5,467 nucleotides of DNA, from NCBI GenBank assembly GCA_021107195.1, contig JAIOTF010000042.1, forward strand, positions 1-5,467. Reading direction: 5' to 3'. The position numbers and the translations under genes were made by a program. A model generated the notes under the pieces. It was not told the origin of the DNA. It was given only the letters and a program-made list of their open reading frames with translations, and ran no database searches. Shown piece after piece: positions 1-5,432 of the stretch (position 1 is the first letter of the stretch; every line of letters starts with the position of its first letter). This DNA comes from Anaerolineaceae bacterium (GTDB lineage: Bacteria > Chloroflexota > Anaerolineae > Anaerolineales > Anaerolineaceae).

Positions 1-362
1 ATCATTGCCCCAGATGTAGCGGAACAGCCATAGGACCAGTCAAAAACAGGCACTTCAGAGATGATGTTGATGCCAGCCTCTTTATTCGGCACCGGCAGTG
101 AAGTACTGCTGCGTTCGATAGCGTATCCCTCAGGTGGTTTTGGCGGGCCGCCGATCGTGTTTTTTATGATTGTATTCCCATCGAGAGATCCAGCCTGTTC
201 GGAAGAAAAATAGGGATTGTCGGGTTCTGGCGGCGGGGGATCTGCTTCAAATTTCTGGAATTCTGTTATCGCTGTTTCAGCAAAAACTGTTGCCGGTGTG
301 GATAAGGCAAAAAGCATTGTCAGTACAAGCGTAAAATTAATAATGATAATTCTTTTGCGCAT
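1..362 (-). CDS. Secreted C39-like cysteine peptidase, N-terminal part (runs off the left edge)
   Basis: The first 120 codons of an exported protein are visible; the rest lies beyond base 1. Residues 1-28 form a signal peptide: a basic start (MRKR), a hydrophobic core (about residues 5-20) and a likely signal peptidase I site after VFA (residue 28). A low-complexity mature N-terminus follows, with a proline run at 42-47 and a second Pro-rich stretch at 72-78. At residues 104-120 the motif VPVFDWSYGCSATSGAM appears. From memory, this resembles the start of C39-like papain-fold peptidase domains, which makes Cys113 the probable nucleophile; the catalytic His and Asp would lie outside the window. 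The ATG at 360-362 is preceded by AAAAGGGG (371-378) at a spacing of 8 nt, which supports this start. It begins 260 bp after the hydrogenase stop and probably has its own promoter. Export and start are fairly secure. The peptidase assignment rests on a short motif, and the substrate is unknown. Confidence 0.72.
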   Translation of the reverse strand, partial: MRKRIIIINFTLVLTMLFALSTPATVFAETAITEFQKFEADPPPPEPDNPYFSSEQAGSLDGNTIIKNTIGGPPKPPEGYAIERSSTSLPVPNKEAGINIISEVPVFDWSYGCSATSGAM

Positions 363-370
363 TTTTAGCA

Positions 371-378
371 CCCCTTTT
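371..378 (-). promoter_or_regulatory. Ribosome binding site of the C39-like peptidase gene
   Basis: The minus strand reads AAAAGGGG here, 8 nt before the ATG at 360-362. It is the only purine-rich Shine-Dalgarno-like stretch near that ATG, and it fixes the start of a gene that is cut off at the window edge. Confidence 0.6.
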
Positions 379-502
379 GATCTGGTGTGAAATGACGGCT
401 TTTGTGAAATGGTGCGACACATTCCATGAAAAGTGGTTTGTATCGTTTTGTTTTCAGCCTCTTATTTTTATTGATTTCTCAAAGTTAATGTTATCCCATT
501 TT

Positions 503-532
503 ATTATTTTGGGCTTTACATTTGGTTATCAA
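503..532 (-). promoter_or_regulatory. Candidate sigma-70-type promoter for the C39-like peptidase
   Basis: On the minus strand TTGATA (527-532, one mismatch to TTGACA) is separated by 18 nt from AATAAT (503-508, one mismatch to TATAAT), in the most AT-rich part of the window. Transcription would start near 496 and leave an untranslated leader of about 134 nt before the ATG at 362. AT-rich DNA yields such matches by chance, so this is only a candidate. Confidence 0.33.
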
Positions 533-622
533 TGTTATTCAAAGTTTTGGCAAACAAAATTTGACATCTGTCTTGAGGCTGTGGTGTGTTTTGATGTCTG
601 GCATAACCAAAATCCGTCTCGT

Positions 623-1936
623 TCACTGTGTGGCGCAGGCGATGCAAGGATCGAATGCGCGTACGACGCGGCCTACGGCTTTTTCCAGTTCCAGGTTGAC
701 CTGGTCGGTGTCGATATAGCGCCGGGCAGCCACTTTCAGAGCGTGTTCGATGGCGAGCATGTTATGCACGGTGGGGATGATGAATTCTGCGCCGGCGATT
801 TTGCCATTTTGAATCGTGTAATGATGGATCAAAGGACCGCGAGGTGCTTCAACCAGACCATAGCCTTCGCCATCGCGAGGGGTATAAGGGAGGTTGGTGT
901 TTTCGTTATCAAGCGGGTCATTCAGGATTTCAATAGCTCTCTCAAAAGCGTAGACCAATTCAATACCGCGACATAGATCAAAGAGCAGAATAGGATGAGC
1001 GGGTTTGCCGTATACGTTTTCCAGGCGTTTAAGGTATGTGTCTGCTAATGGTGTTTCAAGCGAGGAGACCATATTCATGCGAGCCAGGCTGTTCGCGCGC
1101 AAAATCTTACCCTGGAAATTGCTCTGACCGGCATAACTGTAGATAGTTTCTTCATAGTTCAGATAGCGGCGAAATTCACTTGGTTGAAAATCTTCGACAA
1201 TGTTACCTTCAGGTGCCATAATACGAATGGAAGCATTATCGAAGTCGGGTTTGGTTTCTCTTGTGGAGGCAATGTAAAAAGCGGGGGCATCATCGCCCCA
1301 GGTGCCAATGCGCTCGCGCATCCGGGCGGACATTTCCCAATATGTATCGACCAGTTCACCGGCTCGTGGCAGCAATTTTTCCAGCCGCACAAGCATAGCA
1401 TCTGCATTTTCCCTGTTGATTCCGCTGGTCATCCCGCCAATAACGGCCTTGACGGGATGAATGAACTGCCCGCCGGCCAATGAAATGAGATCTGTGCCAA
1501 TTTTGCGAATGCGCAAAGCACATTGAGCGATGTTGAACTGTGTTTCATTGGAGGCTTCTTCAGTAGACATGTGAAAGATGCTGTCGACACCCACACGATC
1601 GGGCATTGTAAAAATAAAGAGGGAAGTGGCCTGATTTTGGATCAATTGACCTAACAGAAGCAGGTTTCTGATCTTTCGGGCGAGGGGCGGCGGGGTAATG
1701 CCATAGGCGTCTTCCAGAGCCTTTACCGCAGCGACATGATGTGCGGTGGAGCAAACGCCGCAGATGCGGGGCGTGATGACAGGCATTTGTTCTGCGGGAA
1801 CGCCCTGCACAAAATGCTGGAAACCGCGCATTTCGGTTGCCTGGAATCGGGCGGAAACGACTTCACCGGCCTGTACCTCGATGACAACGCGGGCGTGGCC
1901 TTCGATACGACTGATGGGAAAGGTTAATGTTGTCAT
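623..1936 (-). CDS. [NiFe]-hydrogenase large (catalytic) subunit, MvhA-like, without C-terminal extension
   Basis: Catalytic subunit of a cytosolic [NiFe]-hydrogenase, interconverting H2 with protons and electrons at the Ni-Fe site. Visible motifs in order: ISRIEGH (8-14; Glu12 is the usual proton-transfer Glu), RICGVCSTAHH (57-67; ligands Cys59 and Cys62), the HP..AVIGG segment (160-168), EAPRGPLIHHY (363-373; Arg366 faces the Fe cyanide ligands in known structures), PT..N (388-392) and DPCIACATQ (429-437; ligands Cys431 and Cys434). All four metal ligands are present, so it looks catalytically competent. At 437 aa it is somewhat short for the MvhA/HoxH relatives. It ends exactly at the last motif, with TGA at 623-625: there is no peptide for a maturation protease to remove, and Gln437 replaces the usual His. 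The ATG at 1934-1936 begins 2 nt after the small-subunit stop, with AGAAGG about 10 nt upstream, so the two are co-translated. The motifs fit group 3 (MvhA-like) best; the exact subgroup is inference. No twin-arginine signal occurs on the partner subunit, which suits a soluble enzyme. Confidence 0.93.
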   Translation of the reverse strand: MTTLTFPISRIEGHARVVIEVQAGEVVSARFQATEMRGFQHFVQGVPAEQMPVITPRICGVCSTAHHVAAVKALEDAYGITPPPLARKIRNLLLLGQLIQNQATSLFIFTMPDRVGVDSIFHMSTEEASNETQFNIAQCALRIRKIGTDLISLAGGQFIHPVKAVIGGMTSGINRENADAMLVRLEKLLPRAGELVDTYWEMSARMRERIGTWGDDAPAFYIASTRETKPDFDNASIRIMAPEGNIVEDFQPSEFRRYLNYEETIYSYAGQSNFQGKILRANSLARMNMVSSLETPLADTYLKRLENVYGKPAHPILLFDLCRGIELVYAFERAIEILNDPLDNENTNLPYTPRDGEGYGLVEAPRGPLIHHYTIQNGKIAGAEFIIPTVHNMLAIEHALKVAARRYIDTDQVNLELEKAVGRVVRAFDPCIACATQ

Positions 1937-1938
1937 GG

Positions 1939-2802
1939 TTAAAGTACCTTCTCTTTGGGGCGCGGCGGTTTGCCTGTCTGGTTATAGTCCGAGAACTGGA
2001 ACAGAAACAGAGACAGTTGTGGCGAGCGGAGGGTTTCGTAAATTTCTTCCGGTGGGATATTGGTCATTTTCTCAAAAACACGCTGGATGCTCTTCAACCA
2101 TGCGCTGGAATCTTTTTCAATGAAAGCATCTGAGGGGCCCCGGCAGCCAACGCAGGGGTGGCCGGGTTTGGTGCAGAGTGCATTGCAGCCACCGCGGGTG
2201 GATGTGCCGACGCAGGGATAGCCCTGATTGATGAGGCAGATGTCGGGCAGGACTTCTCCGGCCTGAAAACCGACAAAATGTTCAGGTTTCATATCGGGAA
2301 CTTTTTTACGACCGCATTCCTGGCAGACCGTTTTGGAAGGCTTGAAATCTTCTTTTTCGAGGAGGAGTGCCATGAACAGCTCTGGTGTGGGGGGGCAGCC
2401 GGGTAAGTAGAGGTCTACTTCGATGAAGTCATCAATGGGCTGACTGCGCGGCAGCAGGCGTGGCAGGTGGATGCGTTCTTCCTGGGAGAGAAAGACCTCG
2501 CGAACTTCATCGCGATTACCCAGATTGGATATGCCGCCGGAGATGGCGCAGGTGCCAACTGCGACAACTTTTTTTGCTCGCTTGGCTGCTTCACGCAGGT
2601 GATGAATATCTTCGTTATTGCGCACGCCTCCACTAACCAGGAGGACATCCACGTCTGGCACACTGTATGCAGAAACAACCAATGGCATGTAGACCAATTG
2701 ATATTGATCAATCCATTCGTCTGCATTCAGTAAGGACACTTCACAGCCGGCGCAGCCAGAGAGCTGCAGCACGGCGAATTTTGGCATTTTGTATTGCTTC
2801 AT
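1939..2802 (-). CDS. [NiFe]-hydrogenase small (electron-transfer) subunit, MvhG-like
   Basis: Iron-sulfur subunit that carries electrons between the Ni-Fe site of its partner and an external acceptor. It has 287 aa and no signal peptide, so it should be cytosolic. LSGCAGCE (14-21), GTCAISGG (83-90) and LPGCPPTPE (133-141) supply Cys17, Cys20, Cys85 and Cys136 for the proximal cluster. Eight more cysteines (160, 163, 189, 197, 206, 210, 217, 220) lie in a C-terminal cysteine-rich region including GYPCVG and HPCVGCRGP, resembling the two further [4Fe-4S] sites of MvhG-type subunits. There are exactly twelve cysteines in total, enough for three [4Fe-4S] clusters with none spare. The ATG at 2800-2802 has AGGATGGAG just upstream; the alternative Met6 has no ribosome binding site. 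The gene follows the pyruvate-kinase-domain gene by 112 bp and overlaps neither neighbour. No MvhD, Hdr, HoxF/HoxU or F420-binding gene is adjacent, so the acceptor cannot be read from context. Confidence 0.93.
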   Translation of the reverse strand: MKQYKMPKFAVLQLSGCAGCEVSLLNADEWIDQYQLVYMPLVVSAYSVPDVDVLLVSGGVRNNEDIHHLREAAKRAKKVVAVGTCAISGGISNLGNRDEVREVFLSQEERIHLPRLLPRSQPIDDFIEVDLYLPGCPPTPELFMALLLEKEDFKPSKTVCQECGRKKVPDMKPEHFVGFQAGEVLPDICLINQGYPCVGTSTRGGCNALCTKPGHPCVGCRGPSDAFIEKDSSAWLKSIQRVFEKMTNIPPEEIYETLRSPQLSLFLFQFSDYNQTGKPPRPKEKVL

Positions 2803-2847
2803 GTCTCCATCCTGATATGGTTCTCAAATTTATGTATTGGTATTTTG

Positions 2848-2856
2848 ATTTTACCA
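2848..2856 (-). promoter_or_regulatory. Candidate extended -10 promoter for the hydrogenase genes
   Basis: In the AT-rich 112-bp gap upstream of the small subunit the minus strand reads TGGTAAAAT, an extended -10 (TGnTATAAT with one mismatch). It lies about 46 bp before the ATG at 2802. No good -35 box lies at 17 nt; a TTGAAA is present but only 12 nt away, which is too close. If real, the hydrogenase pair could be expressed independently of the upstream pyruvate-kinase-domain gene. Confidence 0.22.
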
Positions 2857-2914
2857 GAGGTGCTGTTTCAAGGGGCATGGGTGGCCAAATTCGCAATGTC
2901 TCCATTGGTAATGG

Positions 2915-3505
2915 TCATTGGAACGAAGGGTGTTTTGGCGTCGGGCGGCAGATGATTTCAACAATCCTGATATCAAAGAAGGCATAAGTGTTTACCGGAA
3001 GGACAATGGCCGCCAGATCAGCTCCGTGGCCGGTGCCAGCGATTGATATGACAGGTTCACCAACGTTGACTAATCCTGCATCGGCCGCCATCATCGCGAT
3101 CTCGATGACGACTTTCATTCCTTCCCCGTAAATGCGCAGAGTATTAGCAATGATATCGTCTGTGACGGCTGTTCCCAATTGTTTTCGAACCGCCCGGTTG
3201 ACACCGCCAAAAGCATGCTGGCAGGTGAGAATGGTACCACCGGCGGCCTCGATTGCAGCACGGTTTTCTGGTGTTAATTCCTGGGTATTTTCACCCTTGA
3301 ATCCGCAAGCATGACTGACGATAATCACTTTTTTGCCTTGAAAAGTACGGGCAGCAAGCGCTCCGCTTTCGCCAAAAGTGGTGGCAACCAGGATGGCATT
3401 GATGTTGAGCTGGTCGGCGCGTTGGGCTGCCAATTCCAGCGTGCGAGACGTGTTTTCTTTGCCGGGTTTGTCGAAATAAACGGTTGGGGCAATAAACTCG
3501 GACAT
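2915..3505 (-). CDS. Stand-alone pyruvate kinase alpha/beta (C-terminal) domain protein, COG1751-like
   Basis: A 196-aa protein made only of the fold found as the C-terminal allosteric domain of pyruvate kinase; it matches my recollection of the COG1751-type family. The TIM-barrel active site is absent, so it should not catalyse phosphotransfer. Visible landmarks: PGKENTSRTLELAAQRA (14-30), ILVATTFGESG (38-48; corresponds to the effector-phosphate-binding loop of pyruvate kinase), KVIIVSHACGF (59-69), TLRIYGEGMKVVIEIAMMAADAG (122-144) and ISIAGTGHGAD (153-163). The biological role is unknown; ligand binding or regulation is an inference from the fold. The ATG at 3503-3505 was chosen because a perfect AGGAGG lies 5 nt upstream. 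A longer in-frame version starting at 3601 would read through a hairpin and adds unrelated residues, so I reject it. It precedes the hydrogenase genes on the same strand by 112 bp, and co-transcription is plausible. Confidence 0.85.
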   Translation of the reverse strand: MSEFIAPTVYFDKPGKENTSRTLELAAQRADQLNINAILVATTFGESGALAARTFQGKKVIIVSHACGFKGENTQELTPENRAAIEAAGGTILTCQHAFGGVNRAVRKQLGTAVTDDIIANTLRIYGEGMKVVIEIAMMAADAGLVNVGEPVISIAGTGHGADLAAIVLPVNTYAFFDIRIVEIICRPTPKHPSFQ

Positions 3506-3510
3506 GGGGT

Positions 3511-3516
3511 CCTCCT
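3511..3516 (-). promoter_or_regulatory. Perfect Shine-Dalgarno that decides the start of the pyruvate-kinase-domain gene
   Basis: The minus strand reads AGGAGG here, 5 nt before the ATG at 3503-3505. It overrules the longer in-frame start at 3601, which lacks such a site and would place a terminator-like hairpin inside the coding sequence. Confidence 0.8.
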
Positions 3517-3527
3517 CAATTGGAATG

Positions 3528-3563
3528 AATAAAAATTGCCGTGAGACATGTACGTCCCACGGC
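3528..3563 (-). terminator. Rho-independent terminator after the DUF4349 gene (or leader hairpin of the next gene)
   Basis: Arms 3538-3547 and 3554-3563 form a 10-position stem (GCCGTGGGAC with GTCTCACGGC on the minus strand) with one mismatch and a 6-nt loop. On the minus strand it is followed by AATTTTTATT, the expected U-tract. It lies 42 bp after the DUF4349 stop and ends only about 12 nt before the AGGAGG of the next gene, so it could also act as a leader hairpin or attenuator for that gene. The plus-strand side has only a short T run (CTTTATC), so plus-strand termination is less likely. Confidence 0.75.
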
Positions 3564-3566
3564 TTT

Positions 3567-3595
3567 ATCATACTATGTGATTTTCGGATTGAACA
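3567..3595 (-). promoter_or_regulatory. Weak candidate promoter for the pyruvate-kinase-domain gene
   Basis: On the minus strand TATGAT (3567-3572, one mismatch to TATAAT) sits 17 nt after TGTTCA (3590-3595), a poor -35. Transcription would begin at about the first base of the hairpin at 3538-3563, giving an mRNA whose 5' end is folded. The space between the DUF4349 stop and the next gene leaves little room for any other promoter, which is the main argument for it. Confidence 0.22.
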
Positions 3596-3604
3596 CTTCA
3601 ACTG

Positions 3605-4564
3605 CTATTCTTCAGGCTCTGTGCTTTCCTCTTGATCTGCTTTTTGGGCTTTGCGTTTTTTACGGCGGCGAATGAAGAAGCGGATAACAAGCCAGATGGG
3701 CACGAAGATGATCGCCAGGACGGGGATGATGAAGATGACGATCCAGATCAGGGCGGAAGTAATGGATTTCAGCGCATTGATCAGTGCTTGGAGGGCGTCA
3801 CGGGCGATGCCTTGCGGCTGCCATTTTCCAATGGTCAACGGGCGAATGGCTTCCTGGGCCTGGATCTTGACTGTGATTGCAGAAAGGCGTGAAGCTTCGT
3901 CGTAATAAGTGATTTGTCCTTTCAAGACTTCAATTTCTTCCTGTACCTGTACCAGGCGGTTGTAAACATTTAACACTTCGTCGGTTTTGTAGGCTTCATC
4001 CATGATCTTTTCCAACTGGTCAGCCGCATTTTCCAGGTTGCGCAGCCGGGATTTCAGATCGGTATATTCCCGGGTTACGTCTTCTCCGGTGACGGTCTCA
4101 TTCAGGATATCTTTATCTCCGTCCTCGACAAGTGATTTAATTTTATCCAGACTGCTGGTCAGGCTTTCTGCTGGCACACGAATGGTGATATCAGCTGCTG
4201 GCACTTCCAACCCGTTTTCGGTATAAGATTTATACAGGTAGGAATTAACCACAAATCCGCCCAGGTCTTCAGCCATTGTCACAATGTAGTCCATTGCCTC
4301 AGCGGGATTATTAACAACGATGGAAAGGTTGGCGTTTTTGATCACAATACGTTGAACGGCTACTTGATCAACATTGGAAGTGAAGTTGGAGTGAGACTCT
4401 TCTACTGCCATTTCCTGTTCCATTCCACTATCGTATGCTGCTGAGGGCGCTTCAGCCATAATACCTTCGGTGAAGCCAATTTCTGGCGATGCCATTTTGG
4501 CAGATGCGCAGCTCGACAACAGAACGGCGAATAAGGCCAAAAGGATCAATGCTTGCTTTTTCAT
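3605..4564 (-). CDS. DUF4349 family lipoprotein with C-terminal membrane helix
   Basis: A 319-aa exported lipoprotein. Residues 1-19 are a lipoprotein signal (MKK, hydrophobic core, lipobox LSSC), so Cys19 should be lipidated after signal peptidase II cleavage. A low-complexity acidic linker (about 20-65) leads into the DUF4349 domain (about 70-236). That domain contains the characteristic stretches RIVIKNANLSIVV, DLGGFVVNSY, ITIRVPAESL and VTGEDVTREYTDLKSRLRNL. The helical part 165-218 is rich in charged heptad-like sequence and probably forms a coiled coil. A strong hydrophobic segment (about 271-298) is followed by a basic stretch (RRRKKRK) and an acidic tail, giving a second anchor with the C-terminus in the cytoplasm. 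The function of this family is not established; an envelope-associated role is inferred from topology only. The ATG at 4562-4564 has AGAGGAG about 8 nt upstream, and a TATAAT lies at 4610-4615. Hairpins on both sides suggest a single-gene unit. Confidence 0.88.
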   Translation of the reverse strand: MKKQALILLALFAVLLSSCASAKMASPEIGFTEGIMAEAPSAAYDSGMEQEMAVEESHSNFTSNVDQVAVQRIVIKNANLSIVVNNPAEAMDYIVTMAEDLGGFVVNSYLYKSYTENGLEVPAADITIRVPAESLTSSLDKIKSLVEDGDKDILNETVTGEDVTREYTDLKSRLRNLENAADQLEKIMDEAYKTDEVLNVYNRLVQVQEEIEVLKGQITYYDEASRLSAITVKIQAQEAIRPLTIGKWQPQGIARDALQALINALKSITSALIWIVIFIIPVLAIIFVPIWLVIRFFIRRRKKRKAQKADQEESTEPEE

Positions 4565-4609
4565 TTTTTCTTCTCCTCTATCTTGCGAACATCTTGTTGG
4601 ATTACCTTA

Positions 4610-4615
4610 ATTATA
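4610..4615 (-). promoter_or_regulatory. Consensus -10 box of the DUF4349 gene promoter
   Basis: The minus strand reads a perfect TATAAT 46 bp before the ATG at 4564, giving a predicted leader of about 38 nt. The matching -35 region is poor (TTTCTT-like) and falls within the distal arm of the upstream terminator hairpin, so the promoter and terminator are packed together. Confidence 0.5.
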
Positions 4616-4622
4616 GAACGTT

Positions 4623-4661
4623 TGCAGAAATAAGAAAGTTCCCAATCCAGGGAACTTTCTT
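4623..4661 (-). terminator. Hairpin terminator after the metallophosphoesterase gene
   Basis: A perfect 12-bp inverted repeat (4632-4643 and 4650-4661, AAGAAAGTTCCC with its complement) encloses a 6-nt loop. It begins 33 bp after the metallophosphoesterase stop. On the minus strand the distal arm is T-rich and runs into TTATTTCTGC, a moderate rather than perfect U-tract. On the plus strand no T run follows, so minus-strand function is favoured. Confidence 0.7.
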
Positions 4662-4694
4662 GAAAATAGATATTCATATTAAAGATTGATTTGT

Positions 4695-5429
4695 TTACCA
4701 ACCATCGATCAGACGCAGTGCGTGGCGCTCAGGCAGGCCATTTGCAAAGATCCTTTGTTGTACGCTGGCGATATCATAATCGACGCGCCGTGCTTCCCAG
4801 ATATTGGTTTCCGTGTTGAAGATGGCGTATGCGGCGCGCGAATCCTGGTCACGTGGTTGACCGACAGAACCAGGGTTGATGATCATCCTGTTCTCCAGAA
4901 TGATGTTTATATCAGCGTTAATCAATTCCCAACTGATCTTTTGTGTAGTGCCGTCATCTTTCATCAGAAAGGATAATGGCAGGTGGGTGTGCCCGACAAA
5001 GCAGAAAGGTGTATCAAAATGGTTGAAATTGATGGTGGCGGTGTAGAGGTCCATCAAGTATTCCCAGATTGGATTGCGGGGGCTGCCGTGTGCCAGGGTT
5101 ACTGAGTCTTTCAGAATTTTTTCCGGTAATGATTGGAGAAAACCCAGATTTTCCGAGGTGATCACAGAACTTGTCCATTCACTGGATAGACGAGCGTCAC
5201 GATTGAAGGTATTGATATCGATCCGACCAAGAAGAGCAGCATCGTGGTTGCCAAGCACGCAGCTTAGTTTTGGCAAGGATTTCAGGTGGTTGATGCATTC
5301 ATTAGGGTCTGGGCCATACCCAACCAGATCGCCTAAACACCAGACCTCGTCAATGGCAGGCGCATCGTTTATGACTGCCTCAAGTGCGGTAATATTCGCG
5401 TGGATGTCTGAGATGATTAATATCCGCAT
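4695..5429 (-). CDS. Metallophosphoesterase, YfcE/MJ0936-like (calcineurin-like fold)
   Basis: A cytosolic 244-aa phosphoesterase with a full set of binuclear-metal motifs: SDIH (7-10; Asp8, His10), GDLVGYGPDP (33-42; Asp34 bridging), GNHD (60-63; Asn61, His62), AHGS (113-116; His114) and GHTH (146-149; His147, His149). The NPGSVGQPRD motif (185-194) is typical of this subfamily. The family hydrolyses phosphodiesters or phosphomonoesters with Mn or similar metals; the physiological substrate is not predictable here. The length is normal for members carrying the extended GDLVGYGPDP form. The ATG at 5427-5429 lies three bases after the TAA of a probable upstream frame, with only a modest AAGAG ribosome binding site, so translation may be coupled to the upstream gene. 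A hairpin terminator follows. No key residue is missing. Confidence 0.93.
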   Translation of the reverse strand: MRILIISDIHANITALEAVINDAPAIDEVWCLGDLVGYGPDPNECINHLKSLPKLSCVLGNHDAALLGRIDINTFNRDARLSSEWTSSVITSENLGFLQSLPEKILKDSVTLAHGSPRNPIWEYLMDLYTATINFNHFDTPFCFVGHTHLPLSFLMKDDGTTQKISWELINADINIILENRMIINPGSVGQPRDQDSRAAYAIFNTETNIWEARRVDYDIASVQQRIFANGLPERHALRLIDGW

Positions 5430-5432
5430 AAT

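Larger units (their letters stand above)
363..622. other. AT-rich intergenic region between hydrogenase large subunit and peptidase
   Basis: No convincing gene is present on either strand, although a long plus-strand frame crosses it as the antisense shadow of the hydrogenase. It holds the candidate promoter and the ribosome binding site of the peptidase. Short repeats are visible: AATGTTAT at 487-494 and 531-538, TCAAAGTT at 479-486 and 539-546, and an inverted pair TTTGGTTAT (521-529) / ATAACCAAA (603-611). No strong terminator follows the hydrogenase stop. The best candidates are a bulged AT-rich hairpin at 540-563 and a 6-bp GACATC/GATGTC stem with a long loop, both weak. How hydrogenase transcription ends is therefore not clear from the sequence. 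Confidence 0.6.

Noticed and set aside
541..622. Hydrogenase maturation protease just downstream of the large subunit (TRRILVM-like reading after the stop)
   Set aside because: The frame looks briefly like the start of a maturation protease but has no in-frame start before ILVM, lacks the G-x-GN motif and stops after 27 codons.
377..976. Plus-strand open frame of 199 codons
   Set aside because: Most of it is antisense to the conserved C-terminal part of the hydrogenase large subunit and the rest crosses an AT-rich intergenic region. It has no ribosome binding site and no recognisable domain.
2740..2905. Small minus-strand frame of about 54 codons starting at ATG near 2905 and overlapping the small-subunit start
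   Set aside because: It has no ribosome binding site, overlaps a conserved iron-sulfur protein in another frame, and its sequence shows no recognisable features.
2894..2907. CAATG/CATTG hairpin as a terminator after the pyruvate-kinase-domain gene
   Set aside because: The stem is only 5 bp, with no U-tract on either strand.
3506..3601. N-terminal extension of the pyruvate-kinase-domain protein starting at 3601
   Set aside because: The added 32 residues are encoded by a terminator-like hairpin and the Shine-Dalgarno of the internal ATG. The family sequence begins after the ATG at 3505.
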